Positions 56,855 to 64,000 of a DNA stretch of 64,000 nt are shown here, piece by piece. The position numbers and the translations under genes were made by a program. Position 1 is the stretch's first letter; each line of letters starts with the position of its first letter. The notes under the pieces are model-generated. The model was not told the origin of the DNA and searched no databases. It saw nothing but the letters and a program-made list of their open reading frames with translations. This DNA comes from Phoenix dactylifera. Its lineage: Eukaryota > Streptophyta > Magnoliopsida > Arecales > Arecaceae. Where the stretch lies: contig NC_052407.1 of NCBI RefSeq assembly GCF_009389715.1, positions 1,841,001 through 1,905,000 of the forward strand. The letters are read 5' to 3'.

Positions 56855-59800
56855 GTTTAGTAGCTTGAAATGGCGTTGGTGGAGCGTGATTTTGTGAATT
56901 TCGAATTTGGCTGCGAAATTATGGAAGTATTGATGGAACGTATAGTTGAATGGGGAAATGGCAGTTCCAAACATCTAACTTGGTGGAGCTTTTCAATATT
57001 AGATCACACTGAATGCCTTAAGTGAGAGCGTTAACGTTAGCATTGTTATTTGTTGATGTATTGGTCTCGCACAGGTTTTCCAGTTTCTCAAAAACTTTTT
57101 AAGATTTAGAATAAGCCGTGCTGCAATTTGTTCATCCGATTGTTCTCATCTGGGCATCTGATTAAAATGACTATTTGAGGTCACCTGAATTTAGTAGATA
57201 AAATAAGGGACACATTGCTCTTAGCTTCTTCACTTCTATAGAGCTTCCGTAGTACATATCTATTATGGAATGAAACAGTGGAAGGCAAAGATTGATTAGT
57301 TACGAGAAGAAACTAGATAACATTCTGCTGGGACTGGAGGGCTAAGGAAATAGAACAACTTAAGAGGTTAACAATAAAATCTATTAACCTATCACATTTG
57401 TAGCCCCTGCATCCATCTGGGATACAGCATTATCAAGGACAATTGCATATGTATTTGCTTTGTCGAATGAGTTTAGTGCTATGATTAGCAGATATATTAA
57501 TTGAGGGTTTTAATTTATAAAATATGGATCTGATATCTCCATAGTCACGTTCTAGTAAATTCAACAAAGCTGGATGAGGTTCATGTTCCCAGAATGAAAT
57601 GTCACACTTCTTCTTCCTCTTGTTTTTTCATGTTCTAGTAAATTCAATGGTGCTAAACTTCTGTATGGAACTCTTATGGAACAGCATTTTGGTGCTGCTG
57701 TTGTGTACTGGTCATCCACCTAATTGATAATTTAGTGCATTTCTTTCACTACTTTCTATGGATGCACAGAGAAGAGGCTTGTCCTAGATTTTATCTTCTT
57801 TTTGCAATTCCCCTTTGCTAAATTTGGTGCAATTTCTGCAGTTGGCTGATGTTTTGTGACATTTCTATTGATTTAATTATCATATAGCCTTCTTCAGTAT
57901 CTTTTATTTTTAGTTTGATCATCAGCGCCAGCTTGTTTCTTTTGTATTTTTTTCTTTCCTTTTTGCATCTGAATATAAGTCAGTAGTTGGTCTATAGAAA
58001 CAAAAAAAATCTATCTCTAAGAATGGAAGTGACCTGATGGAAGTTTTATTGTTACAGTTTGCAAGGGCCGAGAAACTTGTACCTTTGGAGTGCTTTGATG
58101 AAATCAATTTTCACAGAGTTTAGAAATCTATTTGGTCATCCAAAAGCCCTGCATGACTTTGTAAGGAAAATGTCATCCTTTTCTGTTCCATCGATGAAAG
58201 TTGTGTTGATTCAGATTGATGAACGGTTGAAGATAGATTTTAGATGTAGCACAGTGGCCTTGAAATTGGCTATATAAATGAAGTTCTTAAGGAGATAGAG
58301 GAAGAGATAGCTATGTTGAATTTAGGGATTGCAGCAATTTGATTATGCCAAGCACCTTGTCAGGATTGAAGAAACATAAAGTTTCTTGAGACTTGAGTAA
58401 TGGTATTCTTAACAAGTCCTTTGGAAGAAAGAATGATATCCATGTATTGGACTTGGGGTGTTACCAGGCTTAGCTACAAAATGGCAACTTCAACTTCATC
58501 GTTTCATTGGTAAAATACCACTTTCAGTTTTATAGACCTAGGTCCTGCTGCTGAACCTAGGAAGGAAAGGTTTTTAGAGCTAGTAGCACTGTCTGGTCTA
58601 AGGATCCCTTTACCAGATTAGTGATCCTTATTATAGCCGTGTATTTTTTATTTCACAACTGGATGAGGGTACCAATATATGATAATTTGACCAAAATGAT
58701 CTTTCACATGGCCGGTAGCATTTGGTCTGTATGTTATATACTTAATACATGCAAGATTTTTATTGTTTCAAGTTAGGAGAAAAGGTTTTTCTACATCAAG
58801 CACTGTCCAGTAATCAACATACAACACTGTATAGCAAATCCTAAAAGGCATATGAGAATTAGGCATTTTAGAAGGAATTGATTATTATTATTATAATTAT
58901 AATTATAATTATTATTGTTATTATTGTTGTTGTTGTTGTTGAGGAATTGTGACTATAGTAAGAAAGAAGAAATCCTACTGGAAAAAACTAAGGGAGAAAT
59001 CCTTTTTGAGGGTTCAGAGGGCCAATACTTGATCATATTTGTGAAGCTGCATCTCTCTAGCCTCTTTCTACTCTTCCTCTTTCTCTCTAATATTTATTAT
59101 GTACTGGGGCATGCCAAGTATTGGCAAGGTATGGTATAATATTGTGTTGGGGCTTGATTGGGACTGGCTTAATACACAAAATGTTAAACCTTGCAATCAG
59201 CAGTCATGGCATGAAATAATACGAGTTGATTGTTGGAGGTTAAATGCTCCTACCAGCAAACAAACCCAGGCAGGAATATTAGGGAAAAGTGAAAATGTTG
59301 AGTTCATGTTCAAATGTTTCTCCCTACCAAAATTTCCTTTAAGATATTGTATTTTCTTCTTTCTTTGTGCATATACCATCATGTTAATACATGATGATAA
59401 TAATTTAAAATTTTTCATGATTTCGTGTGAGGGAAATTTAATAGAATTAATTATGATAAGTAAGTCCCTCATTAGTATGTGCTAGGTAAGACTTAGTGGG
59501 GTAAAATAAAACTGTGATTAAGATACATCATACTGTACCGAACTGGACGGTACGGGGTGTACCATACTGTACCAGTACTGAATCGGTGTACGTTATGGGG
59601 GGCTTGCCAATACTTGATACGCCGAACTAGCCTCTTTACCAGTCATACCGACACAGTAACAGAGTGGAAACGGTATGGGACCCGAAATGAAAATATAAAA
59701 ATAGAACGTTTGGGCTAAGGGTCAAGTTGGTCATTTTTCTTACATTTCTCTCTCCCCACCCTCCGAAAAAGTGAGCGATGAGATAGCTCCGCACCATCAG

Positions 59801-62800
59801 ATCTTTTCTCAGCCATCAGATCGGCCACTCTTCCCTTTTCCTTATACCTTGGAAGATGCAAAAGAGCTCGACTTCGAGTATGGTCTTGTTCTTAATTGCC
59901 TGAGAGAGCGTATACATCCTCTTTGTCGTCCCTTGCTAAACCTCCACAAGGCTTCCCATGCTTGCTAATTGAACCATCCGTCTTAATCTTAATTCATTCC
60001 TTTCAACCGAGACGGCATACCTTGATTGTGACTATTTACCTTCTTAGTGCTACATTCTCATTCTTTTGACTTGAAATCTCTCTTAACAGAGTTTGTGCTA
60101 TCTTAAAGGTGCCTCTTCATAAATCTCTGCAAGATTCACAAGCTAAATCTTATCATAGTCTCGCACACTAGATTTTGGATTTTTTTAGTTTTGCAAGTTT
60201 TCTTGTTTTCCTTCTACAAACTTAAATCAGAAATAATTGGTAGACAGATATCCTAAGAATAGTTTTTTTGAGCAAAAGGTTGGGAAGATTTTGAGACTAG
60301 GTGGTATGGCAGTTTCTTTATTTTTGTATCCTCAATAAGAATTGTATGTCATATTTCCCACATTTTTCATTTTTCTTGCACTCGTTATTGACCTGCTTCC
60401 CTAGCATCATCAAATGATTCCTGAACTATTTCCTTTTATGTTGAAACTCTGGGTATTGATTTTTTCCCTTTTCGTTGTTTATAGATAGTCAATGACAGTG
60501 ATGTTCGCAACATTGTCCTATCATATCTTGTGCATAACTGTTTCAATGAGACGGCAGAGACCTTTCTTGCTTGTACTGGAATGAAGCAGCCTGTTGATTA
60601 CCTTGTGGACATGGACAAAAGGAAATGTAAGTGACTCGCAGTTTGTTCAGCGCATGCTAATCTTAGATTTCTTTTTTCCCTCTGGGATATAGCAAATTTA
60701 AATTCAATATATAATTATTATCGGAGATCAATTTATACCCATTGCCTAATCTTCATGCAGTGAAATGTGCATATTCATCTATTTAGACTGTTGAACTGTT
60801 TGGTTGCTGTTAGATGGGACATGTAATTCTTTTGGATGGTCTAAAAGAATTCATACAGTAAGCTAGCCTAGATGATAAGACCTTGTCAATAAAGATGGGA
60901 TTCATACTTGTATAATGTAACACCGCGCATAGTTTAGATTGTACCTTAACATGTTTTAAACTAATAACAAAAACACTTGCTCCAGGAGCAGAATTTTTTT
61001 CCAAGGAAGCCCTTTAGGTTGACTCTTGTTTTCACTTCTTTATAAAACTTGGACCTTGGAAATTCAAAGGCTGCCCAATTCTTTGAAGGGATGTGGCAGC
61101 TTGAGATGTAGTCGAGTCAAGTCATTGTCATGATAAAGTGATTGATCTATCTTTTATTGATGCTGTTGATTAAATTAGATGTATAAAAATAACAAACCTG
61201 GTAGATTGTAATGTCCAATTAACTTTCTGTATATCTGACTATACATACAATAAATGTCATGACCGACAGGTATGTACTAATATATTCTTTGAAATGGTAA
61301 AATATGTAGAATGAGCCAATGTGTTAATAAATCATTCTCCTGCAAAAAGTCGCAAAGACACCCTCTTTCTGAGTATAATTTGAAGTCTCACATCATAAAG
61401 TGAATCATTTTCATATAAATAAAATGAAAGAATTTACCTTTTGCCATGTTATCTTCATACATTTGGAAAAATCATATCCATAAAAATGGTTCTTAATTAG
61501 CTTGCTGTTTATCTGAATATCTCATATGCAACAAGTGTCATAACAAACAATTATGTTCTGATATATTCTTAGAAACAGTGAAGCGTGTAGAATGAGCCAA
61601 TGTGCTACTAAATTATTGTCCTTCAAAAAATTTAAATTGACCCCTTTTTTATCTGAAATAATTTGTTCTCAAATCATAAAGTGAATCAATTTCGTAAAGG
61701 TAAAATGGAAGAATTTACCTTTTGCTATTTCATCCTTAAATATTTGAGATGAGTAAAAATATAGTATATATTGACTTAACGTGGTAACCATATTTTTTTT
61801 GGTTATCCCTAGCAATATTCCATTTTGTGTTGGACGGAAATGCTCTCAAGGCCATAGAACTGACAGAACAACTAGCACCGAACTTACTGGAAGATGACAA
61901 GGATCTGCATTTTGATCTATTAAGCCTTCACTTTATCGATCTTGTCTGTTCAAGGAAATGGTAAGGGATCCATAAATTATCATTCGGAAAATGACATGCA
62001 AGACTTCTGACCTAATTATGATTCATCTGTAAATGACAGCACAGAAGCTTTGGAGTTTGCTCAAACCGAGTTGACACCATTAGGAAAGTTGCATAAGTAT
62101 GTTGAGAAATTGGAAGTATGTCTCTAAAACTAATATACTTTTGCCGAACTACCCTAAAATATCATATCTTTCATGATTCACTGTTTATCACGGCCATCAA
62201 GTTCTTATAAAAACAATACTTTTTGGTGTACACCAGGACCTTATGGCTCTGTTAGCTTATGAGGAGCCTGAAAAGTCACCTATGTTCCATTTACTGAGCT
62301 CCGACTACCGACAGAATATTGCAGACTGTTTGAATAGAGCTATCTTGGGTATGTTAACTGTATAGCAACTCTTTGTTTGCATCTCAACTAATTTACTCTC
62401 CCCTTTTCTTGATATGAAAGTGACTATTTTATAATATTTGATCTGACGGTTAGTTTCAGCATATCCTAATCTGCCTAGCTATTCTTCAATGGAAAGGCTG
62501 ATACGGCAAGCAACTGTGGTTAGACAGTTCCTACATCAGGAGCTCAGCAAGGTACATAATTACTTACTTTTCTTTGTTATTTACAGATATGCCTCATCTA
62601 ACCTTTTTCCCTCTAAAGTAGTTCTTTTACATAATGAAATCATTTATAAGCTTATGCCAAATTTTGACTATGTCTGTCAGACACCTGCAATTTCTGACTT
62701 AAAACATGTGATTAAAACTAGCTTGAGTATAACCGTAGGCCTTGCTCAAACTATTTGGAGTCAGTGCAAGAGGTTACTTCTGTCTTGTTTGAACTATTCT

Positions 62801-63019
62801 ACAATTTTGTAAGCTGACATAACAAATTATATTGGGTCCTTCTGAATCATTCATCTAAATTTGTAGTATAAGGTGGCTAAAATGGAAACTTAAAACACAC
62901 AAAACACACAGAGGGTCTTCTGAGGTACTAGGGTCTAGGATGTCTCCTTACTTTTGGAACTTGTGGGCGAGCAGGATGGTCCTCCAACTTTTTCTCTGAA
63001 AGCCTTTCTGAAAAATTAG
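56418..63019 (+). CDS. LisH/CTLH/CRA protein, GID8-like
   Basis: Homologue of yeast Gid8 and human TWA1, scaffold of the GID/CTLH ubiquitin ligase that also contains RanBPM-type proteins. Exons: 56418-56453, 60485-60626, 61813-61960, 62040-62115, 62237-62348, 62460-62551, 62975-63019, all in phase, giving 216 aa. The first exon codes only MMDLDPRQYEHV. The LisH motif is NIVLSYLVHNCFNETAETFL (residues about 20-40). CTLH and CRA parts follow: ALKAIELTEQLAPNLLEDDK, DLLSLHFIDL, EALEFAQTELTPLGKLHKYV, ALLAYEEPEKSPMFHLLSS and RQATVVRQFLHQELSK. The last exon codes only DGPPTFSLKAFLKN before the stop, matching the C-terminus I recall for plant homologues. The 4-kb first intron holds a MITE and a microsatellite. 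Confidence 0.93.
56799..56850 (+). repeat. (AG)26 microsatellite
   Basis: Perfect AG run in the first intron of the GID8-like gene. Confidence 0.97.
58057..58345 (+). other. Coding-like relic of unknown origin in intron
   Basis: An open stretch reads MKSIFTEFRNLFGHPKALHD and FVRKMSSFSVPSMKVVLIQI. After a frameshift it continues LEIGYINEVLKEIEEEIAML. Composition and continuity across the shift look protein-like, but I do not recognise the family. It may be a degraded mobile-element or gene fragment. Confidence 0.3.
59521..60024 (+). mobile_element. GTACCG-family element with unrelated interior
   Basis: The left part has TACTGTACCGAACTGGACGG and CATACCGACACAG, and the right end is GACGGCATACCTTG. 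Flanks ACTGTGAT and ATTGTGAC are only weakly alike (6 of 8). The middle (59771-59968) contains an open frame of 65 codons unlike the rest of the family, perhaps captured sequence. It lies in the first intron of the GID8-like gene. Confidence 0.6.
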
Positions 63020-64000
63020 GCAGAGATGGCATGCTCGGACTTGCTTACCATGAGCATGGCTTGTTTCATTCTCCTTCGGATTACTGTTTGCTGCCCGTGA
63101 TTTTTGTACAAGGTCCAGTCATGCAGAAGGTAGTTGCAATAACTTGGCCAATGTAAATGTTAAATATTGGGAAACAATCATATGCATCTCTTTTTCTGGT
63201 GTCTGCTTATGTTTTTTTTTTTAATAAACAAAATCATTGGTTAAAAGCCAAGTGGTTTCTGATCTGAGAGAAGTGGCTGTTGCTTGTCGAGTGCATGCTG
63301 GGAGAAGATGGGATATCAGGGTCTTTTCTTCTATTTATTCTAAATGTAACTCAAACTGGCATATGAAGAGAAGCAAACAGAAGCCATTCTATCTTGCTCC
63401 ACAATTGTTTGGCCTCTGCAATTTTTGATTTGTTAATTCAGAGTATCAGGGGTGTCTTAATGGCTTTGAGATGGCATCAATAAAAAGCCTCCCGTGATCA
63501 ATGATGAGTTGATTTTTCTTAATAAATCTGGACTCTTGCAAAGCTCTTACTGAAATGCTCTGAATTCTGCTGCAACATGTCAGCGGACTAGTTAAGGGTT
63601 GCCTGAGTTTGAGCAAACTGTGATTAGTTCCAGCTTCAGAAATTCCCCACTTTAACACCAACTTCAGCAGATTAGAGTCGGAATGTAAATGGGCTGGGCC
63701 CATCCGCAATTTCAATGAGCTCAGCCTGAACAGTAAAAAATCTTGCCTCCAGGCCGGCTTATTTGCAGCCATCCATCAAAGAGATGTATGGTTACAAGAA
63801 TCTTATTTCTGCTCCAGATACCTTGACACATCTCGCCTTGATTTCCCAGCAACATGGCCGAGAGGATCAAGATTGCCCCGAAATGGTAACAAAGATTTTG
63901 GACTTCAAATGCAGATATAACCTCTGTTTACTAACTGTCTTTGAGATGTTTCTTCGAGAAAAAAATTAATTATATGCTTATTTTTCATGCTCTCACCACG
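63020..64000 (+). other. 3' flank of the GID8-like gene
   Basis: A possible poly(A) signal AATAAA lies at 63223-63228. The open frames at 63446-63772 (minus) and 63763-63969 (plus) have no recognisable domain. No further gene can be supported before the window ends. Confidence 0.45.

Overview
The window is nuclear DNA of a flowering plant. The genes have many small exons with GT/AG introns, and the introns are filled with non-autonomous transposons and CT/AG microsatellites. The gene-fragment cargo and overall style suggest a monocot, perhaps a palm, but the species is inference. All gene models were read by hand by joining exons whose phases match; no alignment or transcript data were used.

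Layout. (1) 0.57-14.56 kb: two tandem copies of a PAP10/PAP12-type purple acid phosphatase gene, both on the + strand and both with eight exons, including their promoters and 3' ends. Copy 1 encodes 471 aa. Copy 2 encodes about 451 aa and ends early at a stop codon. (2) 16.8-25.4 kb, + strand: a twelve-exon WD40-repeat protein of the WDR13-like type (475 aa). (3) 27.1-49.5 kb, - strand: the mitochondrial Obg GTPase gene (OBGM). Its ten exons are spread over 22 kb because the introns hold many mobile elements. (4) 50.0-53.8 kb: a fold-back element, a broken 5' fragment of a papain-type (XBCP3-like) cysteine protease, a LINE RNase H remnant and a hAT-like element. (5) 56.4-63.0 kb, + strand: a seven-exon LisH/CTLH protein of the GID8 type (216 aa).

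The most notable content is the mobile DNA. A GTACCG-rich, hAT-like MITE family is present in eight copies, all inside introns. Its ends read CAAGGTTCG...CGAACCTTG, and the clearest copies have perfect 8-bp target duplications. A second hAT-like family, rich in GAGCTCGAGC, has two copies in opposite orientation. One of them carries a frameshifted fragment resembling the F-box gene MAX2/D3. A 1,655-bp non-autonomous CACTA element with a 3-bp target duplication carries three exons and two introns of a PFP-beta (pyrophosphate-dependent phosphofructokinase beta subunit) gene. One MITE sits exactly on the end of another element, which gives their order of insertion. The OBGM start appears to lie in a 5-nt coding exon that is itself present twice in a local tandem duplication.

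The genes are not an operon or a pathway. They are neighbouring housekeeping or nutrient-related genes: phosphate scavenging, a WD40 scaffold, mitochondrial ribosome assembly and ubiquitin-ligase scaffolding.
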